A stretch of DNA of 35,831 nt from a virus. The stretch covers positions 1 to 35,831 of the IMG/VR virus record IMGVR_UViG_3300033144_004868, one strand, 5' to 3'. This document shows, piece by piece, positions 24,995-31,242 of the stretch. Position 1 is the first letter of the stretch, and each line of letters begins with the position of its first letter. The position numbers were made by a program, and so were the translations under genes. The notes below the pieces were generated by a model. The model was not told where the DNA came from. It saw only the letters and a program-made list of their open reading frames with translations, and made no database searches.

Positions 24995-25097
24995 CTCTTA
25001 CCTCCTCCTGACGATCGAGATGCCAACGCCAAATCTTTGTTCTATTCCTGGCGCGAATCTTTGATCTGATCTTCTTATTTCTGTGCCACTTGCCCAT
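24915..25097 (-). CDS. small basic protein overlapping the next gene
   Basis: A 60-residue frame from the ATG at 25097 with GGAAGG nine bases upstream; a TTG two codons earlier is less likely. The first half is strongly basic with aromatic residues (MGKWHRNKKIRSKIRARNR) and could bind nucleic acid. The last ~27 codons overlap the start of the 294-residue gene in another frame and include that gene's ribosome binding site. This suggests coupled translation. Confidence 0.5.
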   Translation of the reverse strand: MGKWHRNKKIRSKIRARNRTKIWRWHLDRQEEVRVVARIQAAKQRDKTTAPARTASEGAA

Positions 25098-25099
25098 CT

Positions 25100-25522
25100 T
25101 CAATCCTTCCAGATGTCTCTCTCGAGTTTCTCAGCTTTCAATACGATTCCCGGTATCCTGGACCTGCAGATGTCCGAGATTCTCCGGGTAACTTTAGTGC
25201 CACCTGGTATGAATTCGCACTCGGACATCTTCATCTTGAGATTCCAGGGCAGCAGTAAATTGTCCAGCTCCAGGATTCCAGACAATGGAATCACCGCGCC
25301 GGAGATGTGGGTTGCCGGCATAGCTGTCGGGATGTCCATCGGGGTCTTTGTCATCATCTCTGGATCATATGCCATAACCAATATAACCCGGAACCTGCGC
25401 ACAATTAGCATCGCGGTCGCAGGATCGATCCTTCCAGATCCTGCCGAATTTCTAGGTGCTAGAGGTCCAGCCCCCTCGAGAAAGTCCGTCAGAATCGATC
25501 CTGCGACCTCGGAATTACCCAT
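25100..25522 (-). CDS. hypothetical protein
   Basis: A 140-residue protein whose ATG at 25522 overlaps the stop region of the upstream gene (GATGGGTAA). It has beta segments with a hydrophobic, Met/Pro-rich middle (MLIVRRFRVILVMAYDPE, then PMDIPTAMPATHISGAVIPL) and a charged C terminus (KVTRRISDICRSRIPGIV). No family is recognised. Like its neighbours up to 27.7 kb it is rich in GATC, GGAATC and related words. Confidence 0.6.
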   Translation of the reverse strand: MGNSEVAGSILTDFLEGAGPLAPRNSAGSGRIDPATAMLIVRRFRVILVMAYDPEMMTKTPMDIPTAMPATHISGAVIPLSGILELDNLLLPWNLKMKMSECEFIPGGTKVTRRISDICRSRIPGIVLKAEKLERDIWKD

Positions 25523-25907
25523 CGGTCTGGTTCATCAGGGTTTCCAGGTACTCGGGGGTTACCCCGTGATACTGGCAGTGTCTCCGAACCCCGTTCCAGA
25601 ATCCGGTATCGTCTGCTTTCGGATAACTTTCCCAAACAACATCACCCTCGCAGTAGGTCAGGATCTGCCGGAGTTTCTCCGAATACCAGATGCCGAAGTA
25701 GGGTGCATCGTCCGGAGTCTCGAGCCTGTGGAATCCCAGCTCTTCCCGATCGGCAGCTCCTGCTATTTTCTCTGACGATACTCCTGCTGGAATCACCGCG
25801 CGCTCTTCCAAGTAGGTCTGGTCAAATCTACAAGTCACTTTCCCTCCCCAGGGTAGTGTCTGCGCAGACATACGCGTGACCATCTTATGTAGTAGATGGA
25901 TTCTCAT
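25515..25907 (-). CDS. conserved phage-type hypothetical protein
   Basis: A 130-residue protein. The ATG at 25907 has AGGAAGG upstream. The C-terminal half (APYFGIWYSEKLRQILTYCE, then GDVVWESYPKADDTGFWNGV, then a helix ending YHGVTPEYL) resembles a phage protein of unknown function with the pattern 'FG.WV....Q.LTYaEGD...v', as I recall it. The N terminus includes QTYLEERAVIPAGVSSEKIA. The function is unknown. It is translationally coupled to the 140-residue gene downstream. Confidence 0.6.
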   Translation of the reverse strand: MRIHLLHKMVTRMSAQTLPWGGKVTCRFDQTYLEERAVIPAGVSSEKIAGAADREELGFHRLETPDDAPYFGIWYSEKLRQILTYCEGDVVWESYPKADDTGFWNGVRRHCQYHGVTPEYLETLMNQTDG

Positions 25908-25937
25908 CTTTGTTCCTTCCTGTTTTCTATCTGTTTT

Positions 25938-26015
25938 CTATCTGCCATTTTGTCGCCGGTCAAATTCCGGAACCACTATCATTACAATCGCGATGAGGAT
26001 GATGGTTGTTAGCAT
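25938..26015 (-). CDS. 25-residue hydrophobic peptide
   Basis: The ATG at 26015 overlaps the TAA of the GP88-family gene (ATGCTAA), with AAGGGG about 11 bases upstream. The peptide is a single hydrophobic helix (MLTTIILIAIVMIVVP) followed by a charged tail (EFDRRQNGR). It resembles the 35-residue membrane peptide gene at 27619-27726 in topology. It could be real or a chance frame. Confidence 0.35.
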   Translation of the reverse strand: MLTTIILIAIVMIVVPEFDRRQNGR

Positions 26016-26899
26016 TGGACACAAAACCCCTTCCGCACTGCAGATTCTCGAGACATCTGACCCTTCCAGGTCAGGAATTGCCATGTTCCGGGAGTATCGC
26101 GATACCGGACATCGTGACGATCCCCGTCCTCGACCGGGAATCCAGACCACGATGATGGGAAGTCTTCCCGGTTTAGATCTACCGGAACCGCAACCGAACC
26201 ACCACGATCGAGTATCCTGAGACACTGCCGATGATTATTCTCCGATCGGGAGTAAGTGAGATGCCGATTGTCGGGAAGCTTCCCGGATAAGAACCTACCC
26301 ATCCGATAGGTACTTTTGGAATAGTCATAGAATTGGCAACCCGCGAACCGATCGAAACCGGATAGCACATCTCCGATCCCGGTATCAGTACTACCATCGA
26401 TTCTGGCAGCGGGTTCGATGGAATTCTTCCGGGAGTTTCTGATGTGGGAATCTAACTCCAGCATCATCAGTCTGATGAATAGGTCAGGATTCCCGACTAG
26501 CAGCATCGATTTCCACAACTTGGAATTCTTCCCTGATCTAATCCGGAGATGCCAGCATCCGTGGCCGAGACATCCAGCAGTGCATGATCCTGATCTACTA
26601 GGACAAAATTCGATTCCAGACTCTCGAGCAGGAGAACCGTACCATATCAGGGTACTAACCGGGTCCGGGATCGATTCTCCCTTTTCAGTCTTTGTTCCGG
26701 AACCAAATATGGTCAGGCTAGAATCCGACATCGGCAGTATCGGGATCACCCTCCGGAATCCCAAACCGATCGCGCGCATCTGTATTCTAGACCATGATTC
26801 TCTGATCTGTTTTCTGATGTCAGCTCTCGAGCCTAGATCCCGATCCGCATACTTCCGGAGAATCTCCGGAGAAATTACCGGGTAAGCTTTCTTACTCAT
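26009..26899 (-). CDS. GP88-family protein (possible metal-binding)
   Basis: A 296-residue protein from the ATG at 26899 with AAGGAAGG about 12 bases upstream. It matches the phage 'gene product 88' pattern: a Cys cluster CPSRSGSCTAGCLGHGCW (Cys99, 106, 110, 115), NGSTDIG-like region (here IDGSTDTGIGDV), QFYDYSKSTYR (~189-199), HLTYSRSEN (~213-221) and DGDRHDVRYRDTPG (~258-271). The Cys spacing suggests a metal site. The family occurs widely in phages without an established role. It ends GFCVQC. Composition is unusual: many Ser, Arg, Ile and Asp residues and dense TCCGGA/GGAATC words. Confidence 0.8.
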   Translation of the reverse strand: MSKKAYPVISPEILRKYADRDLGSRADIRKQIRESWSRIQMRAIGLGFRRVIPILPMSDSSLTIFGSGTKTEKGESIPDPVSTLIWYGSPARESGIEFCPSRSGSCTAGCLGHGCWHLRIRSGKNSKLWKSMLLVGNPDLFIRLMMLELDSHIRNSRKNSIEPAARIDGSTDTGIGDVLSGFDRFAGCQFYDYSKSTYRMGRFLSGKLPDNRHLTYSRSENNHRQCLRILDRGGSVAVPVDLNREDFPSSWSGFPVEDGDRHDVRYRDTPGTWQFLTWKGQMSRESAVRKGFCVQC

Positions 26900-26926
26900 C
26901 GACGGTCTGCCTTCCTTTTCTGTGGG

Positions 26927-27160
26927 CTAGTGGCCCCAGGTTTTTAGGTGAGACTTCACTGCCTCGACCCATGCGTACTCTGCTGCTGCCGGACACCCCC
27001 GGCTGATGTTGCCAGCGGCATCGTCCTCCAACTCCTGCACCTCTGCTGCCACCTCGTCAGCTATCTGCTGCTCGCTAATCTGCTGTAGTGCTATCTCCTC
27101 TGCTCCCGCCCTCGCACGAGCCAGCAGATCCCGTGCTGCCTCTGCTGCTGGGTCACTCAT
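26927..27160 (-). CDS. small acidic helical protein
   Basis: A 77-residue protein from the ATG at 27160, in an ATGA overlap with the RadC-like stop. It is almost entirely helical and Ala/Glu-rich (DLLARARAGAEEIALQQ, then ADEVAAEVQELEDDAAGNI), with a short C-terminal segment (YAWVEAVKSHLKTWGH). Base composition differs from the adjoining genes (GC-rich, CTGCTG runs). No family is recognised. Confidence 0.6.
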   Translation of the reverse strand: MSDPAAEAARDLLARARAGAEEIALQQISEQQIADEVAAEVQELEDDAAGNISRGCPAAAEYAWVEAVKSHLKTWGH

Positions 27161-27612
27161 CGCTCGCTCCCTTCCCTAGGTTGCACATTATTTTCGGCAA
27201 CGAATCCATCCAGACTCACGATGACAAAATCCAACATCGGGATTCCCATCAATTTCCCTGCAGATTCGAGTCGCCACTTCACTGCCATATCTTCCCGACT
27301 AGCCACTAGATTTCCCGATGGATGATTGTGACCAGCGATGAAGGATGCCGCATTATTCAGGATCAATCCCTTGAATACTTCACGGGGATGAACCAGAGAT
27401 GAACATAGTGACCCGGTAGATATTAGTTCAGATGCGATGATGCGATTCTGAGCATCTAGATGGAGTACTGCGAATATCTCACGGTCGGAGTGCCCTATTA
27501 GATCCTGCAGAATATCGCCAGCATCTTCCGGTCCGGAGATGAAGTGTGCCGCATCATCCGGTCCGGATTCCCTGACCAATTCCGTGGTCACTAGCCGAAT
27601 TCTATCTGTCAT
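27157..27612 (-). CDS. RadC-like JAB/MPN-domain protein
   Basis: A 151-residue protein from the ATG at 27612 with GGAAGGTAGG upstream. It shows the RadC JAB domain: SDREIFAVLHLDAQNRII with the conserved Glu46, then a Gly-Ser turn, SLVHPREVFKGLILNNAAS, and the metal motif HNHPSG (His95, His97, Ser99) followed by Asp108. The N-terminal helix-hairpin-helix region of bacterial RadC is absent, as in many mobile-element homologues. These proteins have predicted zinc-dependent hydrolase chemistry but uncertain role, possibly in DNA repair or counter-defence. Confidence 0.9.
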   Translation of the reverse strand: MTDRIRLVTTELVRESGPDDAAHFISGPEDAGDILQDLIGHSDREIFAVLHLDAQNRIIASELISTGSLCSSLVHPREVFKGLILNNAASFIAGHNHPSGNLVASREDMAVKWRLESAGKLMGIPMLDFVIVSLDGFVAENNVQPREGSER

Positions 27613-27618
27613 CGTTGC

Positions 27619-27726
27619 CTACCTTCCCTGCAGGAACATCGCGATGATTATCAGTGCTGGCCAGATGGCCAGAAAACCCACGGTCATCACGAAGTCTAGA
27701 ATTGTGACTTCATCTTTATCTGACAT
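27619..27726 (-). CDS. 35-residue membrane peptide, first gene after control region
   Basis: The ATG at 27726 has AGGGAAGGGAG upstream. The peptide has an acidic N terminus (MSDKDEVTILDF) and one membrane helix (VMTVGFLAIWPALIIIAMFL). It is the first gene downstream of the intergenic control region and lies seven bases before the RadC-like gene. A membrane or host-takeover role is possible but unknown. Confidence 0.6.
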   Translation of the reverse strand: MSDKDEVTILDFVMTVGFLAIWPALIIIAMFLQGR

Positions 27727-27765
27727 TGTTTCTCCCTTCCCTGACAATGTAACACCTTATTGGGA

Positions 27766-27794
27766 ATCCTGCTATCCCGGATGTTAGGGGTCAA
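27766..27794 (-). promoter_or_regulatory. candidate leftward promoter
   Basis: On the minus strand TTGACC (27794-27789) is 17 bases from CAGGAT (27771-27766). The -35 is good and the -10 weak, with the start point ~40 bases before the membrane peptide gene. Confidence 0.25.
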
Positions 27795-27833
27795 GATGTT
27801 GGAATTGATATGGTGATGGTGTTCTGACTATTT

Positions 27834-27854
27834 GGGACCGGGTGCCCGGTTCCC
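27834..27854. promoter_or_regulatory. near-perfect palindrome (operator candidate)
   Basis: GGGACCGGG at 27834-27842 faces CCCGGTTCCC at 27845-27854 across a TG centre with one extra base. It lies ~40 bases upstream of the candidate leftward promoter and beside the GCTGCC boxes. Confidence 0.4.
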
Positions 27855-27882
27855 TGGCCAGGCTCCCACAATCCCTCGAGGG

Positions 27883-27920
27883 GCTGCCGAGAGCTGCCAT
27901 CGGAGCTGCCGAGAGCTGCC
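27883..27920. repeat. four phased GCTGCC boxes (iteron-like)
   Basis: GCTGCC occurs at 27883, 27893, 27905 and 27915, spaced 10, 12 and 10 bases, so all lie on about the same face of the helix. The pair of boxes is itself duplicated (GCTGCCGAGAGCTGCC in the second copy). This arrangement is typical of cooperative binding sites for a regulator or replication initiator. Confidence 0.5.
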
Positions 27921-28129
27921 GGCCAGCTTTATCCGTCGATCGTGTAGCAACGCAACCATCGTTCCTGGCGTGGGTTAGGCTAGAATTCGCGGGGAGTATC
28001 CCATAATATACCTTATCGGACCAATGGGGGGCGGGGAGGGGGTGCCGGTCCCCCCCGCGACCAGGGCTGCATCTGGTATATAACCCCTTTCCACGATGTT
28101 GCTCGCGTGGGGCCAAGAAGGGGGCTTCT

Positions 28130-28193
28130 CTAATAAAAAGGACCGACCAATTCCCGCCCTTTAAACAAGAGCTACCAGGAGATCAGTCGGTCC
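28130..28193 (-). terminator. minus-strand rho-independent terminator candidate
   Basis: On the minus strand GGACCGAC (28193-28186) pairs with GTCGGTCC (28147-28140), followed by TTTTTATTAG. The 8-bp stem has a long 38-base loop. It would end transcripts coming from the zinc-finger-like gene before the main leftward operon. Confidence 0.5.
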
Positions 28194-28287
28194 ACCGCAA
28201 GGTAGTAGCTTTATTTAGACCCGATCCCCCATCCGAATTGGGTATGGAACATTTTTAGGACCGGGCCATTTTTTTTGATTTAGGATT

Positions 28288-28333
28288 GGGGGACCACCCT
28301 TGAAGAAGGAAGGAAGGAATGTGGTGGTCCCCC
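28288..28333. promoter_or_regulatory. 11-bp perfect inverted repeat with purine-rich loop
   Basis: GGGGGACCACC (28288-28298) pairs perfectly with GGTGGTCCCCC (28323-28333). The 24-base loop contains repeated GAAGG units. A T-run (28345-28352) follows 11 bases after the stem on the plus strand, so it could be an imperfect terminator, a structured RNA or a protein site. Confidence 0.5.
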
Positions 28334-28449
28334 AGGAAGGAATCGTTTTTTTGTCAATCTCGCAAAGGTTACTACTTCTGGCTGAATCATCATGGTGCAT
28401 GGTATTCATCACCTTAGATCCCGGTAGATTTTAGAGCTGGTCAAAACCC

Positions 28450-28489
28450 CCCCTATCCCCCCCAAGTAGTTTATCCGGGGAGATAGGGG
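28450..28489. promoter_or_regulatory. C/G-rich inverted repeat
   Basis: CCCCTATC followed by Cs at about 28450-28462 pairs with GGGGAGATAGGGG (28477-28489) with one mismatch. No U-run follows on either strand. Confidence 0.4.
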
Positions 28490-28554
28490 AGAGTCTTGAC
28501 CTGCGTAACATCATCACCTTGAGTCCCCGTGAGTTCTGTCGCAGGGTACTGTAG

Positions 28555-28599
28555 ACCCCCCAAACTAAGTACCGACTTTCGTCGTCGTGGGGGTTTTAT
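28555..28599 (+). terminator. nested hairpin with U-run
   Basis: ACCCCC (28555-28560) pairs with GGGGGT (28589-28594), enclosing an inner CGAC-TTTC-GTCG hairpin (28573-28584; GAAA tetraloop on the minus strand). TTTTAT follows on the plus strand. It lies just beyond the end of the minus-strand gene at 28629. Confidence 0.35.
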
Positions 28600-28628
28600 C
28601 ATGTCTCTCCTGGCAGATCAAGGCCCAA

Positions 28629-29096
28629 TTAGAATGGCAGTTGATCGCCCATCTTGGGGATCTCGACTTTCTTCTCGGGTGCTTCGTAGAGTTCTTTTTC
28701 TGGGCAGAGTTTGAAGTGTGCCGCGAACTTTCCTGGAAAGTCTGGATGTTGTGATAGTGGGACTTTCTTCCCGCTCTTGGCGAGGGTCCAGAAGAACTCT
28801 TCGCCGCAGTTTTTGCATTTGCCTTTGGGGGCATCTTCGGGTTTTTCGCATAGCCATACTTCTCCATCTTGAAACCATGATGGGGTTGGCAGTGGGTTTC
28901 TTCCTTTTGACTGGCCGGTTCCTTCGGTGGTGATTAGTGGTTGTTTCCCGACAACGGAGGCTAGCCGGTGTATTTCCTTTGTGAGGTTTTCGATCTGTGT
29001 ATGATCCTCGGAGAGGTTCCTGATCTGTAGCAGAAGTTTATTCTGCTCGGTCAGCAGGTCAATAACGACCTCAGCGGCTTCATCAGGGTTGTCCAA
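28629..29096 (-). CDS. coiled-coil protein with zinc-finger-like C-terminal domain
   Basis: A 155-residue protein starting with TTG at 29096, preceded by AAAGGA about 8 bases upstream; no in-frame ATG is available before the domain. Residues ~1-50 form a coiled coil (LLTEQNKLLLQIRNLSEDHT, then IENLTKEIHRLAS). A linker is followed by a metal-binding segment with KCKNCGEEFFWTLAKSGKKV, then HPDF and HFKLCPE, giving a likely Cys2/His/Cys-type site. It is the most upstream leftward gene and is divergent from the terminase operon. A DNA-binding or regulatory role is possible but inferred. Confidence 0.7.
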   Translation of the reverse strand: MDNPDEAAEVVIDLLTEQNKLLLQIRNLSEDHTQIENLTKEIHRLASVVGKQPLITTEGTGQSKGRNPLPTPSWFQDGEVWLCEKPEDAPKGKCKNCGEEFFWTLAKSGKKVPLSQHPDFPGKFAAHFKLCPEKELYEAPEKKVEIPKMGDQLPF

Positions 29097-29118
29097 AGTG
29101 ATTCCTTTCTGTTATGCT
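29089..29118 (+). promoter_or_regulatory. candidate rightward promoter of the structural operon
   Basis: TTGTCC (29089-29094), an 18-base spacer and TATGCT (29113-29118) lie 24 bases before the first structural gene start. The inverted repeat GCTGCTTGCAGC (29119-29130) sits at the expected start point and shares the GCTGC core of the boxes at 27.9 kb. Confidence 0.4.
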
Positions 29119-29141
29119 GCTGCTTGCAGCAAGGGGTGCTA

Positions 29142-29765
29142 ATGACCTACCAGCACAAGATGCCAAGGGTGAGTCGTTCTCGCCAGAAGAAAGTTGGGGT
29201 TTATCTGATTCGTGAGCGTAGACGCGAGGTGATGGGTCAGAAGATGGCTCAGGGGATGCATTTCGTGGATGCTGCGGAATCGGCTGGAATTCCTTTCGAG
29301 GTGGCAATGGGGGCAGTGGCGATTGATGAGGAGATGAGGGGTTGGTGGAGATTGAGTGAGGATCGTCCGCAGATTGGCAAGGCCAGGGTAATGGCTGACC
29401 GTCGAAGCCCACTGGAGATCAAGCGAGATTTCGTGAACAAGCTGGCTGCTGCGGGTTTGTTCGACAAGATCCCCGAGATGGTTGAGGCTGCAGACCCTTC
29501 TACTGCCGAGGGTAAAGAGGTGTTGGGTTTCATGGTGAAGTTCTTGATAAAGGACATCTTGCCGAAGGAGGCAGTCTCCAAGATCGAGCATACCCAGAAG
29601 GCTGAGTTGAATGAGATGAGTGACGAGGAGTTGACTCGTCTTCTTCATGAGCGCAGACAGGCCCGCCTGGGCGCGGTGGCCGAGCGTGACCATGCCGACC
29701 AGTCTCGAATAGCTTATATCGAGGCGAAGGAGGTGGTGCAGGAGGGGGAAGAGCTGGATGAGTGA
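29142..29765 (+). CDS. terS: putative terminase small subunit
   Basis: A 207-residue protein. The ATG at 29142 has AAGGGG seven bases upstream, preferred over an upstream in-frame start. The N terminus is basic, followed by a helix-turn-helix-like segment (GMHFVDAAESAGIPFEVAMG, then EEMRGWW). The rest is helical and charged, ending in an acidic tail (VVQEGEELDE). It overlaps the large terminase start by eight bases. Terminase small subunits usually occupy this place and recognise DNA for packaging. No family match is certain, so the assignment rests on position and the HTH-like segment. Confidence 0.6.
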   Translation: MTYQHKMPRVSRSRQKKVGVYLIRERRREVMGQKMAQGMHFVDAAESAGIPFEVAMGAVAIDEEMRGWWRLSEDRPQIGKARVMADRRSPLEIKRDFVNKLAAAGLFDKIPEMVEAADPSTAEGKEVLGFMVKFLIKDILPKEAVSKIEHTQKAELNEMSDEELTRLLHERRQARLGAVAERDHADQSRIAYIEAKEVVQEGEELDE

Positions 29766-31209
29766 GACTGGTCGGGAAGACCTGATAGCCGAACTCGAGT
29801 TGGAGCGCGAGCTGGCTCGTCGGGCTGAGTACGACAAGATCGGTCGATTGGCCCCAAACCTTCGCCAGTGGGACTTCCTGAACGCGCAGTCGTATGAGAC
29901 CCTGTTTGCTGGATTGAATCAGGCTGGAAAGTCTACTGCCTTGTGCATGAAGGCATCGTATCATCTGACGGGTCTGTACCCGGATGGTTATGACGGACCT
30001 CGCTTCGGGGGTCCGATCCAGGCTGCAATCGGTGGTGAGACTGCCCAGAGTACCCGAGACTTGCTATGCGACCGTCTTCTCGGGGGCTTGAAGGATCGAG
30101 GGTCTGGCTTCATCCCTGAATCGTGTTTTGATCCTCCGAAGGATGTTGTGAGGTTGAGTGGTGGAATAGCAAACCAGATAGACTACTTCCAGGTTCGTCA
30201 TCATGATGAGTTCGGCCACTTCGATGGCATGAGCAAGTGCTATGTCTTCTCGTATTCCACGGGTTGGCAACGCCTCCAGGGCTATACCTTGAACTGGATA
30301 GGCATTGATGAGGAACCTCCTTTCCCTGTTTACGATGAGTTTTCTGCCCGTCTGAATGCCACAAAGGGCCGGATGGACATTTCGATGACTCCACTGCGGG
30401 GGGAGACGGAGCTATACCTGCTGTTTGAGAACGACAACAGCGGGATTCGCTCCCTGGTGAACTATGACATCGAAGATGCCACCCACATGGATAAGGAGCA
30501 TCGCCTTTCGTTGATGCGGAAGTACAAGAACCACCCTCTGGCCGAGGCAAGGCTTCATGGCCGGCCAGTCCGAGGGGTGGGTTTGATCTACACGCTTCCA
30601 GACGAGTTGCTGGTCATCGACGATTTCAACATACCATCGCACTGGCCCCAGATTATTGGTCTGGACTTTCCGCACGGGGTTGGTTTTTTTGCCCTTGTCA
30701 GGTTGGCACACGACAGGGATAACGACATGGTGTACTTGGTTGGCGAGTACAAGGATCACGGCAAGGACACATTTGCGTATGCTCAGAGGGCACTCTCTAT
30801 GGGGGCTTCAGGCATTGTTTGTGCTTGGCCGCATGACGCGGGTCGAGGCTTCATCGACGGTGGAACAATCAAGCAGAAGTATGACGAACTTGGTTTGAGG
30901 ATGTTCACGACAAGTTCCCACATGGTTGGCCCGGACGGGAAGAAGACCTTTGCTATCATGACGGTGATTGAGGATGTTATTGACCGGATGCAATCTGGCA
31001 GCTTCAAGGTTTTCAAGAGTTGCCAGGAGTTTCTGATGGAGAAGCGAAGGTACAGGCATGATGCTGGCAGGGTCAAGACAAGGCAGGACGACCATTTGAT
31101 TGACGCGATGCACAAGGGAGTGATGATGTTGAGGGAGGCACGACCTCCTGGGGATTCTGGTCATTCGGTTCCACTTAGATTGCCGGACCTGGATTTTTTT
31201 GGGATGTAG
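29758..31209 (+). CDS. terL: terminase large subunit
   Basis: A 483-residue protein overlapping the upstream gene. The N-terminal ATPase has the adenine-proximal NLRQWDFLNAQSYETLF, a Walker A variant GLNQAGKST (52-60), and a Walker B segment NWIGIDEEPP near residues 178-187. The C-terminal nuclease domain begins with IIGLDFPHGVGFFALVRLAH (Asp ~ residue 302) and ends with the DDHLIDAMHKGVMML segment (~442-456) carrying the last metal-binding Asp. It packages DNA into the prohead through the portal, encoded next. Its length is in the usual range for T7-like and marine podovirus enzymes. Confidence 0.95.
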   Translation: MSETGREDLIAELELERELARRAEYDKIGRLAPNLRQWDFLNAQSYETLFAGLNQAGKSTALCMKASYHLTGLYPDGYDGPRFGGPIQAAIGGETAQSTRDLLCDRLLGGLKDRGSGFIPESCFDPPKDVVRLSGGIANQIDYFQVRHHDEFGHFDGMSKCYVFSYSTGWQRLQGYTLNWIGIDEEPPFPVYDEFSARLNATKGRMDISMTPLRGETELYLLFENDNSGIRSLVNYDIEDATHMDKEHRLSLMRKYKNHPLAEARLHGRPVRGVGLIYTLPDELLVIDDFNIPSHWPQIIGLDFPHGVGFFALVRLAHDRDNDMVYLVGEYKDHGKDTFAYAQRALSMGASGIVCAWPHDAGRGFIDGGTIKQKYDELGLRMFTTSSHMVGPDGKKTFAIMTVIEDVIDRMQSGSFKVFKSCQEFLMEKRRYRHDAGRVKTRQDDHLIDAMHKGVMMLREARPPGDSGHSVPLRLPDLDFFGM

Positions 31210-31242
31210 GGTGGGCAATGAGGGGGTCGAGATGGGGAACTC

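Larger units (their letters stand above)
27727..28628. other. ~900-bp noncoding control region
   Basis: No convincing gene lies between the leftward membrane peptide gene and the zinc-finger-like gene. It contains a near-perfect palindrome (27834-27854), four GCTGCC boxes (27883-27920), a GC hairpin (28031-28058), a CCACG/CGTGG hairpin (28091-28110), a minus-strand terminator-like element (28130-28193), an 11-bp stem (28288-28333), a C/G-rich stem (28450-28489), two TCATCACCTT boxes 105 bases apart (28406, 28511) and a further hairpin (28555-28597). This fits a promoter/operator or origin region. Confidence 0.7.

Noticed and set aside
25083-25775. 230-residue plus-strand frame
   Set aside because: Antisense to two well-supported coupled minus-strand genes. 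It stays open because of the region's unusual codon content, with no Shine-Dalgarno.
26418-26885. 155-residue plus-strand frame
   Set aside because: Antisense to the GP88-family gene, whose motifs are clear.
27784-28116. 110-residue minus-strand frame in the noncoding region
   Set aside because: No ribosome binding site, low-complexity Arg/Pro/Ser composition, and it crosses the palindrome, phased boxes and hairpin structures.
28140-28193. tRNA-like element (complementary ends followed by ACC)
   Set aside because: Only ~54 bases between ends, and no T-arm GGTTCGA or anticodon arm. The minus-strand T-run fits a terminator better.
28352-28357. perfect minus-strand TTGACA as a promoter -35
   Set aside because: No -10-like hexamer at 16-18 bases; the position is occupied by the G-run of the 11-bp stem.
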